DNA of 64,000 nucleotides from CAVTHW01 sp963734625 (GCA_963734625.1 CAVTHW010000024.1:124001-188000), one strand, 5' to 3'; shown: positions 33,676-43,432, counted from the first letter of the stretch. Made by a program: numbers and translations. Notes: generated by a model from the sequence alone, not told the origin.

Positions 33676-35142
33676 ATGCCGGAAAGAAGGAACGGTTTGG
33701 GAACGATCTATCAGTCCATTGAGATACTGAGCAAAGAGAAGGGCATCGATCCGCAGATTGTGCTCGAGGCGGTCAAGGACGCGATGCTGGCGGCGGCCCG
33801 CAAGCACTTCCGGACCGAGGAGCCGCTGATCGCCGATTTCGACCCGCGCACTGGCTCGATCCAGGTCTTTGGGGTTCGAAGGGTTGTCGAGAGCGTCACC
33901 GAGCCGGACGCCGAGATGACTCTCGACCAGGCCCGCCGAACCGACCCGGCGGTGGAGATTGGTTCCGAAATCCGCATCCCTAAGCCCATGAATCTGCTGG
34001 GACGGATCTCGGCTCAAACCGCCAAGCAGGTCATCCTCCAAAAGGTGCGCGAAGCGGAGCGCGAGACAGTTTATCAGGAGTACTCCGGCCGGGTCGGAGA
34101 ACTGGCCCACTGCACGATCAAGCGGTTTGAAGGTCCGGATGTGATTGTGGAGTTGGGCAAGACGGAAGCCAAGTTGCCGAAGAAGGAGCAATCCAGGCTC
34201 GAAAGTTTTAGCGTGGGCGAGCGGGTCCGCTGCGTGGTCCGCAGCGTCGAGAAGACCGGCCGGGACGCGGGATTGATCGTTTCGCGCGCCGCTCCCGAGC
34301 TGGTGATGCGGCTGTTCGAGCAGGAAGTGCCCGAGATTTACGACAACACGGTTACCATCAAAGCCTGCGCGCGCGAGGCTGGGGAGCGCACCAAGATAGC
34401 CGTTCAAAGCCGGGACCGCGATGTGGACTGCGTCGGAGCCTGTGTGGGAATGAAGGGAATGCGGGTGCAATCCATCATCCGCGAGTTGCGGGGCGAAAAG
34501 ATCGATATCATCGAATACTCCGACGACCCGGTCGTATTCGCCACGCACGCGCTCAGCCCGGCCAAGATTTCTAAGGTTTCCATCGTCGACGCGGGCGAAC
34601 GGCACATGGAAGTGATCGTCGACGACTCGCAACTCTCTCTGACCATCGGCAAGAAGGGACAGAACGTTCGGCTCTGCGCGAAGCTGATGAATTGGAGGGT
34701 CGACATCAAGAGCGAGGAAGAAAAGCGCCAGGAAGTCGAGTCGGCCATGGCGGCGCTGGTGGTTCCCGGGGCCCCGGTTTCAGCCCTTCTGGAGCACGGT
34801 CTGACGGAAAAAGTGGCCGAGAAGCTGGCCGAGGCTGGGATTGGCACCGTCGAGCAACTCGGGGCGATGACGCCGGAGCAACTCGAGGAGATCCCTGGAA
34901 TCGGGCCCAAGATGGTGGAACGCATCCAACTCGCTGTTAACAGCTACTACCAGCAGTTCGAAGAGGTGCTGGAAGGCGAGACCGGCGGGGAGACGGCTGC
35001 AACGGCCGCGGAAGAAGAAGCCGTGGCGTCTCCGGAGGAGGCCGTGGCGGAGCAGGCCGAACCGGAGCCCAACGCGCCGGCTGGTGAGGCTCCTGAGAAC
35101 GGGCCGCCGGACGGATTTGATAAAATAGAGGGCTCAGCATAA
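33676..35142 (+). CDS. nusA: Transcription termination/antitermination factor NusA
   Basis: A 488-residue RNA polymerase-associated factor. N-terminal domain about 1-125 (YQSIEILSKEKGIDPQIVLE), S1 domain about 135-200 (GELAHCTIKRFEGPDVIVEL), KH1/KH2 about 205-345 (VGMKGMRVQSIIRELRGEKI; KKGQNVRLCAKLMNWRVDI), one helix-hairpin-helix segment about 370-435 (LEEIPGIGPKMVERI) and an acidic Glu/Ala/Pro tail. The first nine residues (MPERRNGLG) are extra to the usual start, so initiation may be slightly downstream. Conserved position between rimP and infB. Confidence 0.96.
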   Translation: MPERRNGLGTIYQSIEILSKEKGIDPQIVLEAVKDAMLAAARKHFRTEEPLIADFDPRTGSIQVFGVRRVVESVTEPDAEMTLDQARRTDPAVEIGSEIRIPKPMNLLGRISAQTAKQVILQKVREAERETVYQEYSGRVGELAHCTIKRFEGPDVIVELGKTEAKLPKKEQSRLESFSVGERVRCVVRSVEKTGRDAGLIVSRAAPELVMRLFEQEVPEIYDNTVTIKACAREAGERTKIAVQSRDRDVDCVGACVGMKGMRVQSIIRELRGEKIDIIEYSDDPVVFATHALSPAKISKVSIVDAGERHMEVIVDDSQLSLTIGKKGQNVRLCAKLMNWRVDIKSEEEKRQEVESAMAALVVPGAPVSALLEHGLTEKVAEKLAEAGIGTVEQLGAMTPEQLEEIPGIGPKMVERIQLAVNSYYQQFEEVLEGETGGETAATAAEEEAVASPEEAVAEQAEPEPNAPAGEAPENGPPDGFDKIEGSA

Positions 35143-35188
35143 ACGGTATGGGGCGGCGTGTGCGGGAGAGGCGGTTTCATTAGTTTTT

Positions 35189-37966
35189 ATGGGTAAGATC
35201 CGAATAAACGAATTGGCGCGGGAGCTCGAAGTAAAGCCGTCCCGGCTGCTTGAGATGCTCCCCCAGTTCGGCGTCGCAGAGAAGAAGACCCACTCCAGCT
35301 CGATTGAAGAGGAAGCTGCAATCAAGCTGCGCCGCTTCTTTGGACTCCTTCCGCCCGAGTCCGAAGCTGAGGTTCCGAGTGCTGCCGAGGTTCCTGGTCA
35401 TGGCGAGTTCGAGCCGGCCGTTCCGGCGAAGGAGCAGGTCGAGCCAACCCCCCTCGCGGCCGCGACCTTCCAGCCGGCGCCGCCCTCGGGTGGGGTCGCT
35501 GTCGAGACCGCCCCTACAGAAGTTTTTCTAGCCACTCGAGCCGCGCCGCAGAGGTTGCGGCCGCCGCTCGCTGGTACCCGGCCCGAAGCCGAGGCGCTTG
35601 CGCCTCCTCCTCCGCCCGCTCCGCCCCGGCCGGTTCACATAGCCGCCAAGCCGGTGCCGAAGGTGCCCAGACCCGGACAAATACTGACCGGACCTCGCCA
35701 GCCCCTGCCCGCTACGCTGGCGGAAATCCCGGCGACTCCAGCGGCGGTCCCGGACGGGGTAAATCGCGCGCCGGCCACGCCTGGCCCGGCACCCAAGCCG
35801 CAGGTCAGGACGGCGCTTGCCGGCCAGCCCGCGGCCCGACCGGTTGTCCCTCCGCGCGCCGATCTCGTGGCCCGGCTTACCCAGCCGAGATCGGCCCCCG
35901 GCCAGCCCGCACCCAGGGCGGTTCGGCCCGCGACGGCGCCCATTCCCGGCCAGCCCATCTACAGGGGTCCTATTCGTCCCGGACAGACCATCCGGCCGGG
36001 CAGTCCCGGTGCCCGCGTAATGAAGGGCAAGACCATGCACCCCACCTCCGCCGGGCGTCCGGAGGCTCCCTCGATCATTCCGGTCGAGCAACGCCGTCCG
36101 ATCGACCGGCGCCCCGCCAGACCCGCTGCCGGTGAAAGGGAACGGGAGAGGGAGGGGCGGCTCCTGCGGCCGGCCAGCCGGAGGGAGCCCGAAGCGGCGG
36201 TGGCCGTCAACCGTCAGATCACCGTGGCCGAGGGCGTCACCGTTAAGGAGTTGTCCGAAAAGCTGGGGCTCAAGGCTAACTTCGTCATCAAGAAGCTTTT
36301 CGAGCGTAAGATTTTTGCCACGATCAATCAGACTCTGGACGTCAAGATGGCCGAGACGATAGCCAAGAGCTTCGGGGCCGTGGTCGACACGGTGAGCTTC
36401 GAGCAGGAGGCAGTCCAGGACATGGGGGGCGTCGAGGCCGACAAGGATCTCGTCAAGCGCCCGCCGGTGGTCACGGTCATGGGGCACGTCGACCACGGCA
36501 AGACCTCGCTGCTGGACGCCATCCGCGAGAGCAACGTGGCCGCACGGGAGGCAGGCGGCATCACCCAGCATATTGGAGCCTCGGTGGTGGAGAAGAGCGG
36601 CCGCCAGATTGTCTTCATCGACACCCCTGGCCACGAAGCTTTTACGCGCATGCGCGCGCGCGGCGCCAAGGTCACCGACATCGTGATCCTGGTGGTGGCC
36701 GCCGACGACGGTGTAATGCCGCAGACGCTGGAGGCTATCGATCACGCGCGCGCGGCCGGCGTGCCCATCATCGTGGCCATCAACAAGATCGACAAGCCCG
36801 ACTCCCAGCCCGAGCGGGTCAAGCAGCAACTGTCCGACCGCGGCTTGCTGCCTGAAGATTGGGGCGGCGACACGGTTATGGTCCCGGTTTCGGCCAGGAC
36901 CAAGGAGAACCTGGACCTGCTGCTGGAGATGATCCTCCTGGTGGCGGACATGCAGGATCTTAAGGCCAATCCCGGCCGTCCCGCCTCGGGAAATGTGCTG
37001 GAGGCCGAGCTCGACCGCGGGCGCGGGCCGGTGGCTACAGTCGTGGTGCGGAACGGAACTCTCTCGGTGGGCGACTACTTCGTTTGCGGCTCGGTGTTCG
37101 GAAAGGTCCGGGCTATGTATGGGGACCGGGGCCAGCAGGTGCGGGAGGCTGGTCCGTCCATGCCTGTCGAGGTGCTGGGATTGGACTCCTTGCCGGAGGT
37201 GGGCGACACCTTCCATGTGGTCACCGACACGGCCAAGGCCAAGCAGATAGTCGTCTACCGCGAGGCCAAACTGCGGGAGCAGGCCATGGCGCGCAATACT
37301 CGGCTGACGCTCGACCAGCTTCACGCCCAGCTCAAGGCCGGCGAGATCAAGGATCTGCCCATCATTCTGAAGGCCGATGTGGGCGGCACGGTGGAGGTGC
37401 TATCGGAGGCGTTGCAGAAGCTATCCACAGACAGGGTGAAGGTCACCGTATTGCATGCCAGCGTCGGCGCCATCACCGAGACCGACGTGCTTCTGGCCTC
37501 CGCCTCCAATGCCATCGTGATCGGATTCAACGTCCGGCCCGAGCGCACCGGCGCGCAACTGGCGGACCGGGAAAAGGTGGATATCCGACTGCACACCATC
37601 ATCTACGAACTGGTGGATGAAATGAAGCGCGCCATGATAGGCCTGCTCGATCCGGTGTTCAAGGAAGTCTACAAAGGACGGGCGGATGTGCGGGAAGTCT
37701 TCCACATCAGCAAGGTCGGCAACGTGGCGGGCTGCATAGTTCAGGACGGCCTGCTTATGCGGTCAAGCGAGGTGCGCCTGCTTCGCGACAACCTGGTGGC
37801 GCACACTGGCAAGATCAGCTCGTTGCGTCGATTTAAGAACGACGTGAGTGAAGTCAAGAGCGGCATGGAATGCGGCGTCTCGCTCGACAATTTCGGAGAT
37901 TTCAAGCCGGGCGACGTCATCGAGGCGTTTGTCAAGGAGCGGGTTATCCAGGAAGCGCTGGGTTAG
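35189..37966 (+). CDS. infB: Translation initiation factor IF-2
   Basis: A 925-residue GTPase delivering fMet-tRNA to the 30S subunit. IF2-N subdomains lie at about 1-55 (IRINELARELEVKPSRLLEM) and about 345-400 (VKELSEKLGLKANFVIKKLF), separated by a long Pro/Ala/Arg-rich linker of nearly 290 residues. The G domain begins about 430: GHVDHGKTS, GGITQHIGA, DTPGHEAFT, NKID. Domains II-IV follow with MECGVSLDNFGDFKPGDVIE near the end. Complete, no breaks. Confidence 0.97.
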   Translation: MGKIRINELARELEVKPSRLLEMLPQFGVAEKKTHSSSIEEEAAIKLRRFFGLLPPESEAEVPSAAEVPGHGEFEPAVPAKEQVEPTPLAAATFQPAPPSGGVAVETAPTEVFLATRAAPQRLRPPLAGTRPEAEALAPPPPPAPPRPVHIAAKPVPKVPRPGQILTGPRQPLPATLAEIPATPAAVPDGVNRAPATPGPAPKPQVRTALAGQPAARPVVPPRADLVARLTQPRSAPGQPAPRAVRPATAPIPGQPIYRGPIRPGQTIRPGSPGARVMKGKTMHPTSAGRPEAPSIIPVEQRRPIDRRPARPAAGEREREREGRLLRPASRREPEAAVAVNRQITVAEGVTVKELSEKLGLKANFVIKKLFERKIFATINQTLDVKMAETIAKSFGAVVDTVSFEQEAVQDMGGVEADKDLVKRPPVVTVMGHVDHGKTSLLDAIRESNVAAREAGGITQHIGASVVEKSGRQIVFIDTPGHEAFTRMRARGAKVTDIVILVVAADDGVMPQTLEAIDHARAAGVPIIVAINKIDKPDSQPERVKQQLSDRGLLPEDWGGDTVMVPVSARTKENLDLLLEMILLVADMQDLKANPGRPASGNVLEAELDRGRGPVATVVVRNGTLSVGDYFVCGSVFGKVRAMYGDRGQQVREAGPSMPVEVLGLDSLPEVGDTFHVVTDTAKAKQIVVYREAKLREQAMARNTRLTLDQLHAQLKAGEIKDLPIILKADVGGTVEVLSEALQKLSTDRVKVTVLHASVGAITETDVLLASASNAIVIGFNVRPERTGAQLADREKVDIRLHTIIYELVDEMKRAMIGLLDPVFKEVYKGRADVREVFHISKVGNVAGCIVQDGLLMRSSEVRLLRDNLVAHTGKISSLRRFKNDVSEVKSGMECGVSLDNFGDFKPGDVIEAFVKERVIQEALG

Positions 37967-38002
37967 CCAGCGCCTCCCTCCGCGCCCGGAAGTGGATGGC
38001 CC

Positions 38003-38290
38003 ATGGCCACGATCGGCGTTCTCACTTTGGAGCTGCGGCTGGAGTACGCCCACTCCCTGAAGGAAAAGCGCCACGTCGTACAGGGGCTGAAGGACAGGCT
38101 GCGGCGCAGGTTTAACGTCGCCGTCGCGGAGATCGATTATCAGGACCTCTGGCAGAGGGCCCTTGTGGCCGCCGTCACGGTGTCCGGTAGTCATGAGCGG
38201 GCCAGCGCCGTTCTGGCTGCGGTGGAAAGAGAAGCCGCTCTGCTGCTGGGGGCCGGCCTGGTCCAGGCCAGCATCGAGTGGCTGGAGTGA
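38003..38290 (+). CDS. YlxP-like DUF503 protein
   Basis: A 95-residue protein of the YlxP/DUF503 family (IGVLTLELRLEYAHSLKEKR; RFNVAVAEIDYQDLWQRA). Members are almost always encoded between infB and rbfA, as here, and are thought to assist ribosome assembly or translation, without a firm biochemical role. Starts 36 bases after infB and ends 6 bases before rbfA. Confidence 0.9.
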   Translation: MATIGVLTLELRLEYAHSLKEKRHVVQGLKDRLRRRFNVAVAEIDYQDLWQRALVAAVTVSGSHERASAVLAAVEREAALLLGAGLVQASIEWLE

Positions 38291-38296
38291 TTTCCA

Positions 38297-38683
38297 ATGG
38301 AACCACGTCGGACCGAGCGGGTCTCAGAAGCAATGCGCGAGGAATTGTCCGCGATCATCGGCTTTGAGATGGAGGACCCGCGCCTCGGTGAAGTGGATGT
38401 AGCCGAGGTGATCATCGAGGCGGGCGCGCGCCACGCCAGGGTGAGGGTACACGTGGCCGGGGACGAGCGAAGGTGCGCCGACGCGCTGCTGGCCCTGGAT
38501 GGCGCCCGCCGCCTTTTGCGCCGCGAAGTGGCCGAGCGGCTGCGGCTGTATCGTATGCCGGAACTGCATTTTGAGGCCGATCTGGAGGCCCTCCCTGGCG
38601 TCCGAGTGGGGAAACTGCTGAGGGAAGCCCGCAAGGGACGCCCGAAGTCCGGGCCGGCGAGTAAGAAAAGTGCTTTAGAATGA
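38297..38683 (+). CDS. rbfA: Ribosome-binding factor A
   Basis: A 128-residue KH-like cold-shock assembly factor for the 30S subunit. Family pattern: RTERVSEAMREELSAIIGFE, MEDPRLGEVDVAEVIIEAGA, HARVRVHVAG, RRLLRREVAERLRLYRMPEL. The C-terminus is extended by a basic tail (RKGRPKSGPASKKSALE). ATG 38297; the stop overlaps apbE by 4 bases. Confidence 0.93.
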   Translation: MEPRRTERVSEAMREELSAIIGFEMEDPRLGEVDVAEVIIEAGARHARVRVHVAGDERRCADALLALDGARRLLRREVAERLRLYRMPELHFEADLEALPGVRVGKLLREARKGRPKSGPASKKSALE

Positions 38684-39645
38684 AACGATTTGTGGTACTT
38701 TTGTTACTGGCGGCGCTGTTGCTTCACGCCGGAGAACTGCTCCGGATGGAAGACAGCACCGACGCCATGGGAACCACCTTCACCGTGATCGCCTACGACG
38801 AGGACCAGCAGCGGCTTGAGCAGGGGGTGGGAGCTTCCCTGGCGGAAGCCGAACGCCTCAACCAGATGCTTACCAATTACAACCCCGGCAGTGAATTGAG
38901 CAAGCTTAACCGGAGCGCTTACGAGAAGCCAGTGCCAGTGTCGGCGGAGTTGTTCGGCCTGCTCTCGCAGTGCCTGGAATTCAGCCGCCAGAGCCAGGGG
39001 AGTTTCGATATCACGGTCGGCCCGTTGATGAAGGTTTGGGGCTTCTACCGGGGTTCCGGCAGGTTGCCGGCGAAGACCGAGATTGCCGGCGCCATGGCTT
39101 CGGTGGGCTACCAGAACATCGTTCTCGATGCGAAGACGCGCTCGGTGCGCTTCCGCAAACCCGAGATGGAAATCGATCCCGGCGGTATCGGCAAGGGCTA
39201 TGCTGTCGACCGGATGATCGAGAAGCTGAAAGAGAACGGAATCAAGTCGGCCATGATTACGGCCGGTGCCAGCAGCATCTACGCCCTCGGCGCCCCGCCC
39301 AACGACAAGGGCTGGACGGTGGAGATTCGCAATCCGCGGGAGTGGGGCGAGTCGGTGGCCGACGTCCAATTGCGCGACGAATCAATGTCCACCTCGGGCG
39401 ACTACGAGAAGTTTTTTGAAGTGGAAGGCAAGATTTACAGCCATATCATGGACCCGCGGACCGGCTACCCCGCCATGGGGATGCTGTCGGTTTCCGTGAT
39501 CGCTCCATTAACCCTGACGAGCGAAGCCTGGTCAAAGCCGTTCTTCATCCTCGGCCGCGACTGGGCGGTCAAGAATAAACCCAAAGGACTTCGCGTGTTT
39601 CTCTGCGAAGACAAGACACCAACGGAATGCGCGTGGCTCCAATGA
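38680..39645 (+). CDS. apbE: ApbE-type FMN:protein transferase
   Basis: A 321-residue exported flavin transferase that covalently attaches FMN to Thr/Ser of target proteins (for example Rnf/Nqr subunits). A signal sequence (FVVLLLLAALLLHAGELL) is followed by DAMGTTFTVIAY, FDITVGPLMKVWGFYRG, EIDPGGIGKGYAVDRMIEKL (flavin-binding), ITAGASSIYALG (a variant of the usual GG-x) and the metal-site HIMDPRTGYP. Overlaps rbfA upstream and hemE downstream by 4 bases each, an unusual position for this gene. Confidence 0.92.
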   Translation: MKRFVVLLLLAALLLHAGELLRMEDSTDAMGTTFTVIAYDEDQQRLEQGVGASLAEAERLNQMLTNYNPGSELSKLNRSAYEKPVPVSAELFGLLSQCLEFSRQSQGSFDITVGPLMKVWGFYRGSGRLPAKTEIAGAMASVGYQNIVLDAKTRSVRFRKPEMEIDPGGIGKGYAVDRMIEKLKENGIKSAMITAGASSIYALGAPPNDKGWTVEIRNPREWGESVADVQLRDESMSTSGDYEKFFEVEGKIYSHIMDPRTGYPAMGMLSVSVIAPLTLTSEAWSKPFFILGRDWAVKNKPKGLRVFLCEDKTPTECAWLQ

Positions 39646-40664
39646 GCAGCAGATTCTTGGATGCCTGCCGGCGGCGGCCCACGGATGTACGGCCCGTGTG
39701 GTTCATGCGGCAGGCGGGACGTTATCTTAAGCCGTACCGCGAGATCCGCGCCAAGCACGGGATCCTCGAAATCTGCCGCCGGCCCGATCTGGCGGCGGCC
39801 GTGACGCTCCAGCCAGTTGAGATCCTCGATGTGGATGCGGCGATCATCTTCGCCGATCTGCTGCTGCCGGTCGAGGTCATGGGGCTCAAGCTGCGGTTTG
39901 CTCCCGGGGAAGGCCCGGTCATCAGCAATCCGGTTCGAACCTCGGAGGACGTCGATAGTCTGTCGATCTCCAACACCGACGATCTGGGCTTCGTCGGCGA
40001 ATCGATTCAGCTCGTCTCCAAGTCCCTGGCGGGCAAGACCCCGGTCATTGGCTTCGTGGGCGCGCCCTTCACCGTCGCCAGCTACATGATCGAGGGCGGC
40101 TCCACGCGGACGTTCCTGCGCACCAAGCAGATGATGTACAACAACGAGACCCTGTGGCGCCGGCTGATGGGAAAACTGGTCGACGTGCTTGGTCCGTTCG
40201 CCTTGATGCAGGTGGCCGCGGGGGCCAAGGCGATCCAGGTCTTCGACAGTTGGGTCGGCGCTCTGGGACCCGACGATTACGTGCGTTTCGTCGCGCCGTA
40301 CTCGCGCGCGCTAATTGAGAGAATCCGCTCCAGCGGCGTCCCGGTCATTCACTTCGGCACGGGCGCGGCCGGTTTCTTCCGCGAACTTCACGCGGCTGGC
40401 GGCGACGTGATGGGGGTTGACTGGCGAATTAACATCGACCAGGTGTGGATGGACATCAGCTATCGCTCGGCCATCCAAGGGAATCTGGATCCCGCGGCGC
40501 TTTTCGCGCCGCTGCCTGAACTCAAAATGAAGGTGACCGAACTGCTGAAGCGGACCGGAACTCGCCCGGGGCACATCGTGAACGTGGGCCATGGCATTCT
40601 GCCGGAGACCCCGGTGGAGAACGTCAAGGCCCTGGTTCAGATGGTCCGCGAATTCCGTCCATGA
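39642..40664 (+). CDS. hemE: Uroporphyrinogen decarboxylase
   Basis: A 340-residue enzyme converting uroporphyrinogen III to coproporphyrinogen III. RPVWFMRQAGRYLKPYREIR near the N-terminus carries the substrate arginines; the catalytic-site Asp is in AIIFADLLLPVEVMG; GFVGAPFTVASYMIEGG and VNVGHGILPETPVENV are also diagnostic. ATG 39642 forms an ATGA overlap with apbE and is preferred to ATG 39627. It overlaps hemH by 4 bases. Confidence 0.96.
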   Translation: MSSRFLDACRRRPTDVRPVWFMRQAGRYLKPYREIRAKHGILEICRRPDLAAAVTLQPVEILDVDAAIIFADLLLPVEVMGLKLRFAPGEGPVISNPVRTSEDVDSLSISNTDDLGFVGESIQLVSKSLAGKTPVIGFVGAPFTVASYMIEGGSTRTFLRTKQMMYNNETLWRRLMGKLVDVLGPFALMQVAAGAKAIQVFDSWVGALGPDDYVRFVAPYSRALIERIRSSGVPVIHFGTGAAGFFRELHAAGGDVMGVDWRINIDQVWMDISYRSAIQGNLDPAALFAPLPELKMKVTELLKRTGTRPGHIVNVGHGILPETPVENVKALVQMVREFRP

Positions 40665-41539
40665 GGCAGGCGGTCCTCCTGCTGGCTCATGGTGCGCCGG
40701 AGCGAGTGGAGGACATCGAAACCTTTCTCGCCCTGATTCGCGGCGGCCGGCCGGCGGCCCCGGCTGTCGTCGAAGAGGTGAAACGGCGATACACCGCTAT
40801 CGGCGGTTCGCCTTTCTCGGCTATAACCCTGGAGCAGGCCGCGGCGCTCCAGAGCCTGCTGGACGTGCGTGTCTACGTGGGCATGCGCAACTGGCGTCCA
40901 TCCATTCGAGAAACCCTGGCCCAAATGCAGTCCGACGGGGTCGGGAAGATCGTTGCGATCTGCCTGGCGCCTCAGTATTCCGAACTTAGCGTCGGACTCT
41001 ACTTCCGCCGCGCCCAGGAAGCCAAGAACGACCTCGGGCTTGACGCCGAGATTGTATGGACCAGGAGCTTCCACGATCACCCATTGCTGATCCAGGCGTT
41101 CTGTGAGAAGCTGGCGCCGCTGCTGCCCTCCCGGAAGGTGTTGTTTACCGCGCACAGCCTGCCGGAGAAGTACCTGGACGCCACCGACCCGTATGCTGTC
41201 GAAGCCCGGGCCACCGCCCGCGCCGTAGCCGGGCGCGCCGGGATTGAGGATTGGGACTTTGCTTACCAGAGTCAGGGGATGACGGACGACAAGTGGCTGG
41301 GCCCCTCCGTCGAGAGTGTGATTGACGGATACGCGCGGCAGGGCATAAAGGAACTTGTTCTGGCGCCGATAGGATTCGTCTGTGACAATGTAGAGATTCT
41401 TTACGATGTCGATATCCAGTTCCAGCGGCACGCCAGGGAATGCGGAATCCGGCTCCAGCGGCCGGAGTCCCTCAACGCATCTCCGGCCTTCATCTCCGCA
41501 CTGGCTGCCGTGGCCGGAGACCAGCTCGGAGCGGCCTGA
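40661..41539 (+). CDS. hemH: Ferrochelatase
   Basis: A 292-residue metal chelatase inserting Fe2+ into the porphyrin ring, slightly short for the family. AVLLLAHGAPERVEDIETFL at the N-terminus, VYVGMRNWRPSIRETLAQM, LAPQYSELSVGLYF, FTAHSLPEKYL with the catalytic His, YQSQGM and PIGFVCDNVEILYDVD with the conserved acidic residues. The hemE-hemH-hemG order is the one seen in coproporphyrin-dependent organisms, so the substrate could be coproporphyrin III; no hemQ is seen here. Confidence 0.94.
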   Translation: MRQAVLLLAHGAPERVEDIETFLALIRGGRPAAPAVVEEVKRRYTAIGGSPFSAITLEQAAALQSLLDVRVYVGMRNWRPSIRETLAQMQSDGVGKIVAICLAPQYSELSVGLYFRRAQEAKNDLGLDAEIVWTRSFHDHPLLIQAFCEKLAPLLPSRKVLFTAHSLPEKYLDATDPYAVEARATARAVAGRAGIEDWDFAYQSQGMTDDKWLGPSVESVIDGYARQGIKELVLAPIGFVCDNVEILYDVDIQFQRHARECGIRLQRPESLNASPAFISALAAVAGDQLGAA

Positions 41540-41540
41540 G

Positions 41541-42905
41541 GTGCGCTCAGTCGCCATAATTGGCGGAGGCGTCTCGGGTCTCGCCACTGCGTACCGCCTG
41601 GCCCAGGCGGGCATTTCATCCACGCTGATCGAGCGGCGGCCGGGCCTCGGCGGAGTCATCCGGACTGAGTCCATCGAAGGATGCGTGGTTGAGGCGGGCC
41701 CGGACAGTTTCCTCTCCGCCAAGCCCTGGGCCCTGGATCTGATCCGTGAGCTGGGGCTGTCCGGCGACGTCATCGGCTCCAACGACCACCTGCGCGTGAC
41801 CTACGTGATTAAGCGCGGCCGCCTCGTACCGCTTCCCGACGGACTGATGCTGATGGTCCCGACCCGGATCATGCCCATGATCGCCACCCGGCTGGTGAGC
41901 TGGCCGTCCAAGATCCGCATGGGGCTCGACTGTCTTCGCCGGCCTGGGAAAGAAGCTCAGGAAGACCGCTCCGTGGCCGATTTCATCCGGGAGCACTATG
42001 GCCAGGAGGCGGTCGATTACCTGGCGGAGCCGCTGCTGGCCGGCGTCTACGGAGGCGATCCCGAACAACTCAGCATTTCCAGCGTCCTGCCGCTTTTTGC
42101 CGAGCTTGAACGCAAGCACGGCAGCCTGACGCGCGGCGTTCTGGCGGCGCGGCGTCAACGCCCGAAGCATGCGGAAGCCCCGCCGCTATTCCAGACCCTG
42201 AGGCGCGGGCTGGGCTCCATGATCGACGCGCTGGCCGCCGCCGCAGCTCCCCGGCTGAAGGTCATTTGCGGCACGGCCCAGGCCGTCGAACGCCGCCAGA
42301 ACCGCTTCCTGCTGCGTCTGGAAGGCGGCGAACTGGAGGCGGACTGCGTGGTGCTGGCCTGCCAGGCCTATGCGGCGGGCGCCTTGCTAAGAAGCCTCGA
42401 CGCATCACTGGCGGATCAGCTCTGTTCCATTCCCTACAACTCCTCCATCACGATCTCGCTGGGCTACCAGAAGAGTTCCTTCGACGGCAAGCTGAAAGGC
42501 TTCGGCTTCCTGGTCCCCCGGCTGGAACGCGGCCGCATGGTCGCCTGCACCCAGGTGGGCACGAAGTTCCCATACCGGGTGCCGGAGGACAAGGTGATGC
42601 TGCGTTGCTTCCTCGGCGGGGAGGCCGAGGAGACCGACGAGGTCTTGGCGGCGCACGTAGGGGAGGAACTGCGGCGGATTATCGGCCTGACCGCCCAGCC
42701 TTTGTTCACCAGGGTGAGCCGCTGGCCGCGCTCCATGGCCCAGTACACCGTGGGTCATAAGCAGCGTGTGGAGGCCATCGAGGGACGTCTGGAGGCGCTT
42801 CCTGGCGTGTATCTCGCCGGCAACGCCTACAGTGGAATCGGCGTCCCGGACTGCGCCAGAATGGGCAAGCAGGCGGCCGAGAAGATCCTCGCCACGCGGA
42901 TCTGA
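41541..42905 (+). CDS. hemG: Protoporphyrinogen/coproporphyrinogen oxidase (HemY type)
   Basis: A 454-residue FAD-dependent oxidase. GTG 41541 starts one base after the hemH stop and gives VRSVAIIGGGVSGLATAYRL, the dinucleotide-binding fold, followed by GLGGVIRT and VVEAGPDSFLSAKPWALDLI. FIREHYGQEAVDYLAEPLLA and the C-terminal LPGVYLAGNAYSGIGVPDCA (second FAD contact) are typical of HemY/CgoX. The oxygen-dependent type implies aerobic heme synthesis. Confidence 0.94.
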   Translation: MRSVAIIGGGVSGLATAYRLAQAGISSTLIERRPGLGGVIRTESIEGCVVEAGPDSFLSAKPWALDLIRELGLSGDVIGSNDHLRVTYVIKRGRLVPLPDGLMLMVPTRIMPMIATRLVSWPSKIRMGLDCLRRPGKEAQEDRSVADFIREHYGQEAVDYLAEPLLAGVYGGDPEQLSISSVLPLFAELERKHGSLTRGVLAARRQRPKHAEAPPLFQTLRRGLGSMIDALAAAAAPRLKVICGTAQAVERRQNRFLLRLEGGELEADCVVLACQAYAAGALLRSLDASLADQLCSIPYNSSITISLGYQKSSFDGKLKGFGFLVPRLERGRMVACTQVGTKFPYRVPEDKVMLRCFLGGEAEETDEVLAAHVGEELRRIIGLTAQPLFTRVSRWPRSMAQYTVGHKQRVEAIEGRLEALPGVYLAGNAYSGIGVPDCARMGKQAAEKILATRI

Positions 42906-42906
42906 A

Positions 42907-43432
42907 TCAGCGGCGCGCCGGCTTGGCGGCGACCCCGGCAGGCGCGGCCGCCTCGTAGATGGTGGTTTCGGCGCCCACTGCGGCTCCGATACCGGCGCCG
43001 ATTCCACCCCACATGGCGCCAGATACGGCAAACCCCTGACCGTACGACAACTGGCTATTGCCGGTGCCGACGGCGGCCATACCAATAGCACCCCCCAATA
43101 GGCCCATGGTGATTCCACCAATCGCCGCACCCTTTGCCCTGGATTTCCCGCCGCCGATACGGAGGATCTCCACCTTCGGCACGCTCGTGGTCTGTTTGCC
43201 ACTGGTCGCTAGAACCAAGTCCTCGGAGGTAGCCTCTACGAAGGCCCCTTCGAGCTTCTTGCCGTCGGTGAGCTGCACGTTAATCTTTTGATACGGTTCG
43301 ATTTGCTGAACGCGGGCCCAGTCCGAGCGCGGACTTGGCTTGGCGGACGGTTGCTGCTTCTGGGCGCTCAGCCCCGTGGCGGCAACCGTCGCTAGAATCG
43401 ATAAGAGCAATGTGAACCTGTCTGGTCCTCAT
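42907..43432 (-). CDS. Secreted Gly-zipper protein with SH3-like domain (frameshift at signal peptide)
   Basis: A hypothetical protein of about 174 residues. AGGAGG precedes ATG 43432; one extra base near 43425 separates this start from the signal peptide (FTLLLSILATVAATGLSAQ). The mature protein has a small beta domain (INVQLTDGKKLEGAFVEA; LVLATSGKQTTSVPKVEILR), resembling LSm/SH3-like modules common in Acidobacteria, then a glycine-zipper membrane-active stretch (GAAIGGITMGLLGGAIGMAA). Convergent with hemG, 1 base between stops. Function unknown. Confidence 0.7.

Noticed and set aside
35528..37324. Minus-strand frame of about 600 codons inside infB
   Set aside because: Shadow of a strongly conserved gene; Arg/His/Gly-rich with no motifs.
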